Source of the DNA: CAILHX01 sp036561085
Lineage (GTDB): Bacteria > Pseudomonadota > Gammaproteobacteria > Burkholderiales > Methylophilaceae
Reading direction: 5' to 3'
DNA: 28,658 bases
Assembly: GCA_036561085.1 (NCBI GenBank)
Contig: DATBPY010000048.1
Location: 1 to 28,658 of the forward strand
The notes below the pieces were generated by a model. It had not been told where the DNA came from. It was given only the letters and a program-made list of their open reading frames with translations, and made no database searches. The position numbers and the translations under genes are program-made. Shown piece after piece: positions 16,264 to 23,737 of this stretch. Within the stretch, counting starts at the first letter, position 1. Each line of letters opens with the position of its first letter.

Positions 16264-16300
16264 GAAATATCCGTATCGTTCAAATCATTGAGAATCGCAA

Positions 16301-16306
16301 ATTATA
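16301..16306 (-). promoter_or_regulatory. Candidate -10 box for the leuS operon
   Basis: A perfect TATAAT on the minus strand, 38 bases upstream of the leuS ATG, would give a leader of about 30 nt. The -35 region at 16-17 bp spacing (near 16323-16329) is a poor match to TTGACA, so the assignment rests mainly on the -10 box and its position. Confidence 0.45.
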
Positions 16307-16369
16307 CATTGCGGACACCTACTTGACGGAGACTTCCTCGAAGCTTCCTTATTTCCGCCAAGTTACGTA

Positions 16370-16407
16370 GAATCGATTCAAAACAGCGTTTAAAAAAACA
16401 AAAACGC
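16370..16407. promoter_or_regulatory. Dyads in the phosphoribulokinase leader
   Basis: A perfect 10-bp palindrome GAATCGATTC lies at 16370-16379. A second inverted repeat, GCGTTT (16386-16391) with AAACGC (16402-16407), flanks an A-rich loop. Both are in the 179-base region between the divergent leuS and prk genes. They could be operator sites, for example for a Calvin-cycle regulator such as CbbR, but no regulator gene for this pathway is in the window and no consensus match is claimed. Confidence 0.3.
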
Positions 16408-16442
16408 AATTACTCTGAAGAAGAGAATTTGGGAGAGAGAAG

Positions 16443-17327
16443 ATGTCCAAGAAACACCCTGTCATTGCAGTCACGGGGTCGTCTGGCGCGGGTACTACTA
16501 CCGTCAAACGGTCTTTCGAACATATTTTTCGACGCGGCAATATCAACCCGGCCGTGATCGAAGGCGACAGCTTTCATTCGCTGAACCGCTATCAGTTTCG
16601 CGATGCCATGCGAAAAGCGGAGGAAAACGGAGATCGCTTCTTCAGTCATTTCGGCCCCAATTCCAACCATTTTGAAAAGCTGGAAGAGCTATTCAAGACC
16701 TATGGCGAGACCGGCAGCGGAAAATTCCGTTACTACCTGCATAGCGATAAAGAAGCTGCCGAGCAGAATAATAGACTAGGGACAGACTTCAGAGAGGGTG
16801 AATTCACCCCTTGGGAAACTCTGCCTCCAGACACCGATGTATTGTTCTATGAAGGACTGCATGGGCTGGTAAAAACAGATACGGTATCCATGCCCCAATA
16901 TGTCGATCTGGGAGTGGGGGTGGTACCGGTGGTTAATCTGGAATGGATACAGAAGATCCATCGCGATTCCGCTGAACGCGGTTACTCAGCGGAAGCCACG
17001 GTAGATACCATCATGCGTCGCATGCCGGATTATGTGAGCTACATCACGCCGCAATTCTCGCAAACCCACATCAATTTTCAACGCGTGGCGACGGTGGACA
17101 CCTCCAACCCTTTCATCACACGCGATATCCCAACACTGGATGAGAGCTTCGTCATCATTCGTTTTCGCGTTCCATCGCTGGCGAATTTCCCGCATCTGCT
17201 TACCATGATCCAAGGCTCATTCATGTCGCGCGCCAATACCATAGTCGTACCCGGCGGCAAGATGGGGATGGCGATGGAGATCATCCTGACCCCTCTGATC
17301 CTGGAGTTACTGGATAAGCGGAATTAA
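16443..17327 (+). CDS. prk: Phosphoribulokinase (class I, proteobacterial type)
   Basis: Phosphorylates ribulose 5-phosphate to ribulose 1,5-bisphosphate, the Calvin-cycle step that supplies RuBisCO. At 294 residues it is the short bacterial octameric type. The P-loop is 'GSSGAGTTT' (12-20). 'IEGDSFHSLNRY' (39-50) contains Asp42 and Arg49, equivalent to the catalytic base and a substrate-binding residue of the Rhodobacter sphaeroides enzyme. The Walker-B-like strand is 'VLFYEGLHG' (133-141). The ATG at 16443 is preceded by GGGAGAG. RuBisCO genes are not in the window, so autotrophy is inferred from this gene alone. Its stop overlaps the convergent MEKHLA gene by four bases (TTAA). Confidence 0.96.
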   Translation: MSKKHPVIAVTGSSGAGTTTVKRSFEHIFRRGNINPAVIEGDSFHSLNRYQFRDAMRKAEENGDRFFSHFGPNSNHFEKLEELFKTYGETGSGKFRYYLHSDKEAAEQNNRLGTDFREGEFTPWETLPPDTDVLFYEGLHGLVKTDTVSMPQYVDLGVGVVPVVNLEWIQKIHRDSAERGYSAEATVDTIMRRMPDYVSYITPQFSQTHINFQRVATVDTSNPFITRDIPTLDESFVIIRFRVPSLANFPHLLTMIQGSFMSRANTIVVPGGKMGMAMEIILTPLILELLDKRN

Positions 17328-17767
17328 AGAAACTGCCAATGCTTTAACAAGGCGGCCTGCCCTTGATACAAGCCGTTTTCGTCCACCAGATTCCATACCG
17401 TCGCATCTTTCACCAAAAAACGGCGGCCGCAACTTGAAATACGGATGCCGGAATAGTCATCCACGAAGCCATGTTCAGTCACGCGTTGCAATAACCGTTC
17501 GCGCTCGTTTCTTTCCATCGCTTCGGCCGAGAGCCGGGATGGTAGCCGGATAAACTCTTCCCATTCCATTTCGAACAGCCCCAGCGCGGTTTGATTGGCA
17601 TAGTTAAAGATAGGGTCTGCTTCCATTCCGTGCGATACCACGGCAAAAGGCGCTTGCTGTAACTGCAGAACAGCCGATTCGGGAGCAACAATCGTCCTCA
17701 ACAATTCGCGTCCGGTCTGACGCTGAAAACTAAAGCGTAGTAGGGCAACATGCTTTAATAGATCCAT
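17324..17767 (-). CDS. MEKHLA-domain (PAS-related) protein
   Basis: A 147-residue soluble protein resembling the MEKHLA domain, a PAS-like fold first described at the C-terminus of plant HD-ZIP III proteins and also found alone in bacteria. Supporting segments are 'PIFNYANQTALGLFEMEWEE' (a PAS-like core), 'LPSRLSAEAMERNERERLL', 'GIRISSCGRRFLVKDATVWN' and the end 'YQGQAALLKHW'. No output domain is attached, so it may be a small-ligand sensor or binding protein; ligand and partner are unknown. It converges on prk with a four-base overlap and diverges from the SEC-C/TPR/GT41 gene. A TATAAT lies just upstream of its ATG. Confidence 0.8.
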   Translation of the reverse strand: MDLLKHVALLRFSFQRQTGRELLRTIVAPESAVLQLQQAPFAVVSHGMEADPIFNYANQTALGLFEMEWEEFIRLPSRLSAEAMERNERERLLQRVTEHGFVDDYSGIRISSCGRRFLVKDATVWNLVDENGLYQGQAALLKHWQFL

Positions 17768-17784
17768 TTTCTATATCATCCGCC

Positions 17785-17790
17785 ATTATA
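17785..17790 (-). promoter_or_regulatory. Candidate -10 box for the MEKHLA gene
   Basis: TATAAT on the minus strand, 18 bases before the ATG at 17767, in the AT-rich gap between divergent genes. No convincing -35 box is at the right spacing, and the leader would be only about 10 nt, so this is tentative. Confidence 0.3.
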
Positions 17791-17843
17791 AAATTCGCGA
17801 CATATTGCATATGAGTTATTGTAATCTTTGAACAAAGAAAAGC

Positions 17844-17849
17844 GGGGAG
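17844..17849 (+). promoter_or_regulatory. Ribosome binding site pointing at a non-canonical start
   Basis: GGGGAG lies four bases before ATC at 17854 and seven bases before ATC at 17857. Both ATC codons are in frame with a conserved SEC-C motif that begins three to four codons later. There is no ATG, GTG or TTG in this frame between the upstream stop at 17812 and the ATG at 17947, which would cut the motif off. The site therefore supports a start at one of the ATC codons, or a base change from ATG. Confidence 0.6.
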
Positions 17850-17856
17850 CACAATC

Positions 17857-19722
17857 ATCAAAGTAGGCCGCAACGATCCCTGCCCGTGTGGCAGCGGTAA
17901 GAAATACAAACAATGTTGCCAGATTTCGCAAGCGGCGGTATCGGCCATGGACGGCAATGTGTTGCTGCAAACTGCGATGTCTCACTTGCAAACAGGCCAA
18001 TTCGCAGAAGCCGAGATACTCTATCAAACGTATCTCAGATACGACCCCAAGAATGCCGAAGTGTTTTATAACCATGGGCTGGCGCTGCAACATCAGGGTA
18101 AGCTGGAACCGGCCATCACTGCATACCGGCATGCGCTCGAATTAAAACCTGGATTGATCGAGGCACTGCAGAACATGGGCGAGGCGTTCCATGTGCGAGG
18201 GGAACTGCAAGCGGCTGAAAATAGTTATCTGCAGGCCTTGGCGCTTAAGCCGGATCACGTCGAAATACTTAACAATCTGGGCATCGTGCTTAAGGATCAG
18301 GGCCGCCTGGATGAGGCTATCCAGCATTACCAGCGTTCATTGCAACTCGATCCTCAGCACTTTAAAGCCTATAACAATCTGGCCAATGCCTACAAAGAGA
18401 TCGGCTTACTTGACCAGGCAGTCATCGCTTACCAGAAAGCGCTAGAATTAAATCCGGGCCATGTCGAGACTTTAAGTAACTACCTATTCGTATTAAGCAT
18501 TCATCCCAAATGCTCACCATCGCAATATTTGGAAAACGCGCGCCATTATGCCGACATCGTCAGTAGACTAGCCACGCCCTATCTGGAATGGTTCGCTCTT
18601 ATGGATTCTGCCAAAGAATCGCCACTCAAGATCGGGCTCGTATCCGGCGATCTACGTACCCACCCTGTCGGTTTCTTTCTGGAAAGCATACTTGCCCATT
18701 TGAATAGCGGCATGATCGAGCTTGTCGCTTATAGCACCAAGCCGCAGGAAGATGCACTGACTGCGCGTATCAAACCTTACTTCACTGCCTGGCATTCCTT
18801 GGTCGGCTTGAGCGACCAAACGGCAGCACACAAGATACATAATGACGGCATTCAGATTCTGATAGACCTTGCCGGGCATACCGCGCATAACCGCCTGCCG
18901 ATCTTTGCGTGGAAACCGGCGCCGGTACAGATAAGCTGGTTAGGCTATTTTGCTTCTACCGGTTTGGCAGAGATGGATTACGTACTCGCCGACCCGGTCT
19001 CGATACCGCAGTCGCAACAAGCGCATTTCACCGAAACCATCTGTTATCTACCCGATACGCGCCTATGTTTCACTGCGCCTTCCGCGCGGGAAATCGCGCC
19101 GCTCCCGGCGCTCCGTAACGGCTATATCACGTTCGGCTGCTTTCAGAATCTAGCCAAACTGGACGATGCGGTATTGGCAGCCTGGGCGCGAATATTGCAG
19201 GAGTCGCCCAACGCCATGCTGAGGCTGCAAACCCACCAATTAAAAACGACTGCGATACGCCAGTTGCTAATGGAAAGATTACAACGACAAGGCATACCAG
19301 GGGAGCGCGTTATCCTGGTAGAGCCAGGTTCGCGCGAATCGTACCTCGCGGCTCACGCCGAAGTAGACGTGATACTCGATACGTTCCCCTACCCCGGAGG
19401 AACCACCACCTGTGAAGCTTTATGGATGGGCGTGCCTACCATTACACTCGCCGGAGAAACATTGATATCGCGCCAAGGCGCCAGCATGCTGAGTTGCGCA
19501 GGACTATCGGATTGGGTAGCGACGGACGAACACGATTATGTGAACAAAGCGATAAACAGATCGAACGATTTGCAGGCGCTGGCGGCTTTAAGAAATAATT
19601 TGCGGCAACAAGTCCAAGATTCGCCGTTGTTTGACGCGCCACGCTTTGCACGACATCTGGAGCAGGCACTGACCAGTATCTGGGACAAAAGGATAGCTAA
19701 AAATCAACCAGGGTTTACTTGA
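17857..19722 (+). CDS. SEC-C + TPR + GT41 (O-GlcNAc-transferase/SPINDLY-like) protein
   Basis: A putative cytoplasmic protein glycosyltransferase of about 621 residues. Order of domains: a SEC-C zinc motif 'GRNDPCPCGSGKKYKQCC' near the N-terminus; five TPR repeats (about residues 31-200, for example 'AITAYRHALELKPGL' and 'NNLGIVLKDQGRLDEAIQHY'); then a GT41 catalytic region with 'DLAGHTAHNRLPIFAWKPAP' and 'VQISWLGYFAST', and the nucleotide-sugar part 'DVILDTFPYPGGTTTCEALW' ending in 'ISRQGASML'. GT41 enzymes move GlcNAc or another sugar from a nucleotide sugar to Ser/Thr; the substrate here is unknown. The start is placed at ATC 17857 because of the in-frame SEC-C motif and the GGGGAG site. 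The conservative ATG at 17947 gives 591 residues without SEC-C. The 3' end overlaps the opposite gene by eight bases. Confidence 0.85.
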   Translation: MKVGRNDPCPCGSGKKYKQCCQISQAAVSAMDGNVLLQTAMSHLQTGQFAEAEILYQTYLRYDPKNAEVFYNHGLALQHQGKLEPAITAYRHALELKPGLIEALQNMGEAFHVRGELQAAENSYLQALALKPDHVEILNNLGIVLKDQGRLDEAIQHYQRSLQLDPQHFKAYNNLANAYKEIGLLDQAVIAYQKALELNPGHVETLSNYLFVLSIHPKCSPSQYLENARHYADIVSRLATPYLEWFALMDSAKESPLKIGLVSGDLRTHPVGFFLESILAHLNSGMIELVAYSTKPQEDALTARIKPYFTAWHSLVGLSDQTAAHKIHNDGIQILIDLAGHTAHNRLPIFAWKPAPVQISWLGYFASTGLAEMDYVLADPVSIPQSQQAHFTETICYLPDTRLCFTAPSAREIAPLPALRNGYITFGCFQNLAKLDDAVLAAWARILQESPNAMLRLQTHQLKTTAIRQLLMERLQRQGIPGERVILVEPGSRESYLAAHAEVDVILDTFPYPGGTTTCEALWMGVPTITLAGETLISRQGASMLSCAGLSDWVATDEHDYVNKAINRSNDLQALAALRNNLRQQVQDSPLFDAPRFARHLEQALTSIWDKRIAKNQPGFT

Positions 19723-20548
19723 AGCGATAAAGCAGGCTTGCGCGTAACTCAGTAGCCCCATACCAATCGTCGCTAGTCGAGATATCAAAGCGCCGCACTC
19801 CGATATCCAGCGTGGTATCGCCGGACATCGCAATGCTGCCTCCAAGTTCGAATACATCGGCGGTCGCGTCCACTCGATAGGCTCTGCGGGCACCGAACAC
19901 AGGATCATTAGCAACGGCATTGGATTCCAGGAATAACGTGGTATTGGGAGAAGAGGTAAATACCTGGTCGCCATCGCTACGCGATATGTTGGCGTACAAC
20001 GTAGCTTTGGGACTGAATCGGTAATGGCCGCCGGCATAGATGCGGTCACGCTGCCAGGCGTATATGTCGCCTTGGTCCGCCCAGCGTTTTTCCGTCCCGA
20101 CCCCGCCTAGCAGTTTTATCCTGTCGGTGATATGACTGCTGACTGAAAAATCCGCTTGTAGCGCCGTACCATCGCGTATATCGCTGTTACTGTATGCGTA
20201 CCTCTCCAGCGTAGCCCCAATATTGAATACCGGTGCCGAATATCCCACCATAGGCTGAAAACGATAGTCCGCGCCGGCATTTGCAGTGATATGACTGAGA
20301 TCGTCATAGTGTTGGTATTGATCGAATTGCATATGACTACGCAATACGATACCGCTGTCAGGATTGAGCAGCCAAGCGCGTTGTATATTGATACCCAAAC
20401 CGAGGATGTTGTCGCTTTTGATATCCGCCCCCGCTTCGGCGCGGCTGACATTGTCATCACGACTGGCGGATAGCTCCATATCTATTAGCGTTGCCGCAAA
20501 AACATTGTGTGCCAATATTAAGCTTATAAAAAATATGACATTTTTCAT
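19715..20548 (-). CDS. Predicted outer-membrane beta-barrel protein
   Basis: A 277-residue exported protein with a Sec signal peptide ('MKNVIFFISLILAHNVFA', then 'ATLIDMELSASRDDN'). Alternating hydrophobic/polar strands run throughout, such as 'ILGLGINIQRAWLLNPD', 'GIVLRSHMQFDQYQHYDD' and 'RIYAGGHYRFSPKATLYANI'. The C-terminal strand 'ELRASLLYRFK' has the aromatic pattern of barrels, with an extra final Lys. No named family was recognised; porin-like or surface-exposed barrel is the best description. The ATG at 20548 starts the signal peptide; the frame extends 21 codons upstream without signal character. It is divergent from a FecR-domain gene across a 52-base gap holding a perfect dyad, suggesting shared control. 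Confidence 0.75.
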   Translation of the reverse strand: MKNVIFFISLILAHNVFAATLIDMELSASRDDNVSRAEAGADIKSDNILGLGINIQRAWLLNPDSGIVLRSHMQFDQYQHYDDLSHITANAGADYRFQPMVGYSAPVFNIGATLERYAYSNSDIRDGTALQADFSVSSHITDRIKLLGGVGTEKRWADQGDIYAWQRDRIYAGGHYRFSPKATLYANISRSDGDQVFTSSPNTTLFLESNAVANDPVFGARRAYRVDATADVFELGGSIAMSGDTTLDIGVRRFDISTSDDWYGATELRASLLYRFK

Positions 20549-20555
20549 AGTTCTT

Positions 20556-20575
20556 ATTGTAAGCTTTATTACAAT
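20556..20575. promoter_or_regulatory. Perfect 20-bp dyad between divergent barrel and FecR genes
   Basis: ATTGTAA, six bases, then TTACAAT forms a perfect 7-bp inverted repeat in the 52-base divergent gap. Each arm contains TACAAT, a five-of-six match to a -10 box, one for each direction. The dyad may be an operator, two overlapping divergent promoters, or both. No regulator consensus is claimed; it resembles but does not match the Rex-type TTGTGA dyad. Confidence 0.5.
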
Positions 20576-20600
20576 CTTTCTGCATTGGGGGTAAGCGAAA

Positions 20601-21287
20601 TTGCGACACACCGATGAAACGAGGCGACAATTCCTGTTGCGCGCACTGGCTGCGGGATTATTTGCGGCTGCACCCAGAGTTCAAGCCGAAGTATTGGGAA
20701 AGGCGCCGCGGCCGTTACCGCCCGGAAAATCCATTTATAGCCTAAACGGTACTTTACGGGTGAATGGAACGATTGCCCGTGAAGATACCATCATCACGGC
20801 CAACGATACTCTACATACAGAATCCAATAGCCAGGCGATCTTCGCCGTGGGGCATGACGCGTTCATATTGCGCGAGAACAGCGAGCTCAGATTGAGCAAT
20901 GACGGATCGCTGGTAGGCGAGTTAAGGCTGGTGAGCGGTGCATTACTATCGGTTTTCGGTAAAAGCCGCCATCTACTGGTGACACCGACAGCCACCATCG
21001 GTATTCGCGGCACAGGCGTTTATGCGGAAGCTGCAGCGGATGTGTCGTATATCTGCACCTGTTACGGTATGACGGAGATCGCCTCCAGCAACATGCCGGA
21101 GAATAAAGAATCCATCAGCTCCAAGCACCATGATGACCCGCGATACATTACCGCGGCAGGCGAGATACAAGTTGCGCCTTTCATCAACCATACTGATGAA
21201 GAATTGATGCTGATCGAGACCCTGGTAGGCCGCGTCACGCCGTTCTCGTTGTTCGATGATGGTTACGGCGGACCTAAAAGGTACTAA
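20601..21287 (+). CDS. Exported FecR-domain protein with Tat-like signal
   Basis: A 228-residue protein with an N-terminal twin-arginine-like signal ('TRRQFLLRALAAGLFAAAP', Arg8-Arg9, then 'RVQAE'), followed by a FecR domain (about 45-145). Domain segments are 'GTLRVNGTIAREDTIITAND', 'FAVGHDAFILRENSEL' and 'TPTATIGIRGTGVYAEA'. After it comes 'VSYICTCYGMTEI', with Cys152 and Cys154, then a His-rich 'SSKHHDD'. Unlike true FecR it has no anti-sigma N-terminus or membrane helix, and no fecI-type sigma gene is nearby, so a periplasmic structural or sensing role is more likely than sigma control. The start must be TTG 20601: a stop lies three codons upstream at 20592. GGGGG precedes it. It is divergent from the barrel gene. 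Confidence 0.8.
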   Translation: MRHTDETRRQFLLRALAAGLFAAAPRVQAEVLGKAPRPLPPGKSIYSLNGTLRVNGTIAREDTIITANDTLHTESNSQAIFAVGHDAFILRENSELRLSNDGSLVGELRLVSGALLSVFGKSRHLLVTPTATIGIRGTGVYAEAAADVSYICTCYGMTEIASSNMPENKESISSKHHDDPRYITAAGEIQVAPFINHTDEELMLIETLVGRVTPFSLFDDGYGGPKRY

Positions 21288-21296
21288 TAAAAAGGC

Positions 21297-23153
21297 CTAA
21301 TAGGCACTCGCCGCAACTTCGTCGACCACATCTTCAGCCAGGAATCCACCGCTCTGGTGCGCCCACAGCGATGCATATAATCCGCCGTTGTTGAGCAAAC
21401 TCTGATGGTCGCCTTCCTCGATGATGCGCCCTTGATCCAATACGATCAACCGGTCCATGGCAGCGATGGTGGAAAGACGGTGCGCGATGGCGACCACAGT
21501 CTTTCCTTCCATCAAGCGATATAAACTGCTCTGGATGGCGGATTCCACTTCCGAATCCAGCGCGCTGGTCGCTTCATCCAGTAGCAGTATAGGCGCATCT
21601 TTCAGCATCACTCGAGCAATGGCGATACGTTGGCGCTGACCGCCCGAGAGCTTCACGCCACGCTCACCGACATGAGCGTCGTAGCCTATCCTGCCCATAG
21701 GATCGTGCAAAGTCTGGATAAAATCATGCGCTTCTGCACGCTGCGCGGCAGACATCATTTCCGCTTCGCCGGCATCCGGGCGGCCATACAGAATATTCTC
21801 ACTGACGGAACGATGCAGCAATGAAGTATCTTGTGTCACCATGCCGATGCTGGCACGTAGGCTATTTTGCGTGACTTTGGAAATATCCTGTCCATCGATC
21901 AGCACCTTACCTGCTTCCACATCGTAGAACCGCAATAGCAAATTAACGATTGTGGATTTTCCTGCACCGGAGCGCCCTACCAGCCCTACTTTTTCGCCGG
22001 GGCGAATATTCAGGGTGAAGTTATCCAGCACTTTGCGCTTGCCGCCATAGGCAAAATCCACCTGCTCGAAGCGTATCTCGCCGCGCGACACTTCCAGCGG
22101 AACCGCATCGGCCGCATCATTCACCAGATGAGCGGTCGCCAGGGTATTGATACCATCCTGCACCGTGCCTACCTGTTCGAACAACGAAGTCATTTCCCAC
22201 ATGATCCAGTGCGACATACCGTGCAGACGCAGCACCATCGCGGTCACTGCCGCAACGCCGCCCACGCCGACCTCACCTTTCGTCCATAGCCATAAAGCGA
22301 TACCTGCACTGAACATGATGAGGATCATGATCAACACGTGGTTCAATATCTCCACGCTACTCACCAACCGCATCTGCCTATGCACCGCTGTTACGAATTC
22401 CTGCATCGCAGCTTTGGCATAGCCTGCCTCGCGCCCGGCATGAGAGAACAATTTGACAGTGGCAATGTTGGTATAGGCATCGGTGATGCGCCCGGTCATG
22501 ATGGAACGCGCATCCGCCTGTGCTTGCGAAACCCGGCTCAAGCGCGGCACAAAATAAAGTAATGCGCTGAGATAAAGTGCAAGCCAGCCGAAAAAGGGCA
22601 GCATAAGCGATTTATGGAAATGCTCGACCACTGCCAGCAGGGTTACGAAGTAGATCACCACGAACACCAGGATATCGGCCAGGATGAACCACATATCGCG
22701 CACTGCCAGCGAGGTCTGCATCACTTTGGCAGCGACACGCCCGGCGAATTCGTCCTGATAGAACGACATGCTCTGCCCCAGCATCAAACGATGGAAATTC
22801 CAGCGTAGCCGCATAGGAAAATTACCGGCCAGCACCTGATGTTTGATGATAGTCTGCAACGCGACAAAAGCGATGCTACCGACCAGAATGGCGGCCAACA
22901 ACAGCAGATGACCTCGTTGCTGTGCCCATAATTGGGCAGGCGGCACGTGGCTCAGCAAGTCCACTACCCTGCCCATCATGGCGAATAGCAGTGCTTCAAA
23001 TGCGCCTATGACTGCAGTGAGTAGCGTCATGGAGAGCATGAATACGCGCAAGCCTCTGGTACAGGCCCACACGAACGCCCAGAAACCGCGCGGCGGCGTT
23101 GTCAGCGGAGAATCGGGAAAAGGAGTGAGGAGTTTTTCAAACCAGCCGTACAT
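21297..23153 (-). CDS. ABC exporter, fused membrane and ATPase domains
   Basis: A 618-residue half-transporter of the MsbA/multidrug type, working as a dimer in the inner membrane to export a lipid, drug or peptide. Six hydrophobic helices lie in residues 35-320. The nucleotide domain has Walker A 'GRSGAGKS' (393-400), Q-loop 'GMVTQDTSLL', signature 'LSGGQ' (502-506), Walker B 'ILLLDE' (522-527) and the switch His in 'VVAIAHRLSTI'. The substrate cannot be deduced. It has its own candidate promoter and converges on the FecR gene with a 9-base gap. Heavy-metal/Atm1-type exporters are an alternative, but no targeting feature supports one. Confidence 0.93.
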   Translation of the reverse strand: MYGWFEKLLTPFPDSPLTTPPRGFWAFVWACTRGLRVFMLSMTLLTAVIGAFEALLFAMMGRVVDLLSHVPPAQLWAQQRGHLLLLAAILVGSIAFVALQTIIKHQVLAGNFPMRLRWNFHRLMLGQSMSFYQDEFAGRVAAKVMQTSLAVRDMWFILADILVFVVIYFVTLLAVVEHFHKSLMLPFFGWLALYLSALLYFVPRLSRVSQAQADARSIMTGRITDAYTNIATVKLFSHAGREAGYAKAAMQEFVTAVHRQMRLVSSVEILNHVLIMILIMFSAGIALWLWTKGEVGVGGVAAVTAMVLRLHGMSHWIMWEMTSLFEQVGTVQDGINTLATAHLVNDAADAVPLEVSRGEIRFEQVDFAYGGKRKVLDNFTLNIRPGEKVGLVGRSGAGKSTIVNLLLRFYDVEAGKVLIDGQDISKVTQNSLRASIGMVTQDTSLLHRSVSENILYGRPDAGEAEMMSAAQRAEAHDFIQTLHDPMGRIGYDAHVGERGVKLSGGQRQRIAIARVMLKDAPILLLDEATSALDSEVESAIQSSLYRLMEGKTVVAIAHRLSTIAAMDRLIVLDQGRIIEEGDHQSLLNNGGLYASLWAHQSGGFLAEDVVDEVAASAY

Positions 23154-23185
23154 AAAATATCTCGAACCGAATAAAAAGTAACTCT

Positions 23186-23194
23186 CTTATACCA
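23186..23194 (-). promoter_or_regulatory. Candidate extended -10 promoter for the ABC exporter
   Basis: The minus strand reads TGGTATAAG, an extended -10 (TGn plus a near-TATAAT hexamer), 33 bases upstream of the exporter ATG at 23153. The -35 region is weak, which an extended -10 can tolerate. The gap to the upstream NTF2-like gene is 94 bases and holds no other clear signal except two copies of TTTCGTAAAA-like sequence near 23222-23245. Confidence 0.4.
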
Positions 23195-23247
23195 TTGCGG
23201 CATGTGATTGGTTCATTGATCGTTCGTAAAAATACTTTCGTAAAATG

Positions 23248-23727
23248 CTATAGCCCCAAATCGCTGAGTCCGGGATGATCGTCCGGACGACGGCCCTGTG
23301 CCCAGTGATATTTGCGTTCCGATTCCATGATCGGCAAGTCATTGATACTGGCAAAACGACGCTGCATCAGGCCGTTCTCATCGAACTCCCAATTCTCGTT
23401 GCCGTAAGACCGGAACCAGTTGCCCGCAGCGTCATGCCATTCATAGGCGAACCGTACCGCGATACGGTTGCCTTCAAAAGCCCATAGCTCCTTGATCAGG
23501 CGGTACTCCATCTCTTTTTCCCATTTGCGGGTAAGGAATTGTACGATCTCCTCGCGCCCACGCGGAAACTCAGCGCGATTGCGCCATTGGCTATCTACCG
23601 TATACGCCAGGGAAACTCGTACCGCGTCCCGGCTATTCCAGCCGTCTTCCGCCATCCTGACTTTCTGCATCGCGGTTTCCCGCGTGAATGGAGGAAACGG
23701 CGGTTTGGCTTCATTGCTCTGGCTCAT
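23248..23727 (-). CDS. DUF1348 / NTF2-like (SnoaL-fold) protein
   Basis: A 159-residue soluble protein of the DUF1348 group in the NTF2-like superfamily, a cone-shaped fold that binds or isomerises small molecules. Segments typical of the group are 'AEDGWNSRDAVRVSLAYT', 'SQWRNRAEFPRGREEIVQFL', 'RIAVRFAYEWHDAAGNWFRS', 'YGNENWEFDENGLMQRR' and 'ERKYHWAQGRRPDDHPGLSD'. The ATG at 23727 is chosen, with AAGGA upstream; a TTG 18 bases earlier is the alternative. It is the last gene of a three-gene cassette, 10 bases after the PNPOx-like gene. The reaction is unknown. Confidence 0.85.
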   Translation of the reverse strand: MSQSNEAKPPFPPFTRETAMQKVRMAEDGWNSRDAVRVSLAYTVDSQWRNRAEFPRGREEIVQFLTRKWEKEMEYRLIKELWAFEGNRIAVRFAYEWHDAAGNWFRSYGNENWEFDENGLMQRRFASINDLPIMESERKYHWAQGRRPDDHPGLSDLGL

Positions 23728-23737
23728 AACTAATTCC

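Noticed and set aside
15661..16326. Plus-strand open frame of 221 codons across the leuS 5' end
   Set aside because: Antisense to the HIGH-motif region of leuS and no family resemblance.
17811..17831. Six-codon open frame upstream of the SEC-C/TPR/GT41 gene
   Set aside because: It has ATG and a stop but no ribosome site, and such short frames are expected by chance.
21288..21305. Possible terminator after the ABC exporter gene (GCCT-ATT-AGGC then CTTTTT on the minus strand)
   Set aside because: The stem is only four base pairs and includes the stop codon, too weak to call.
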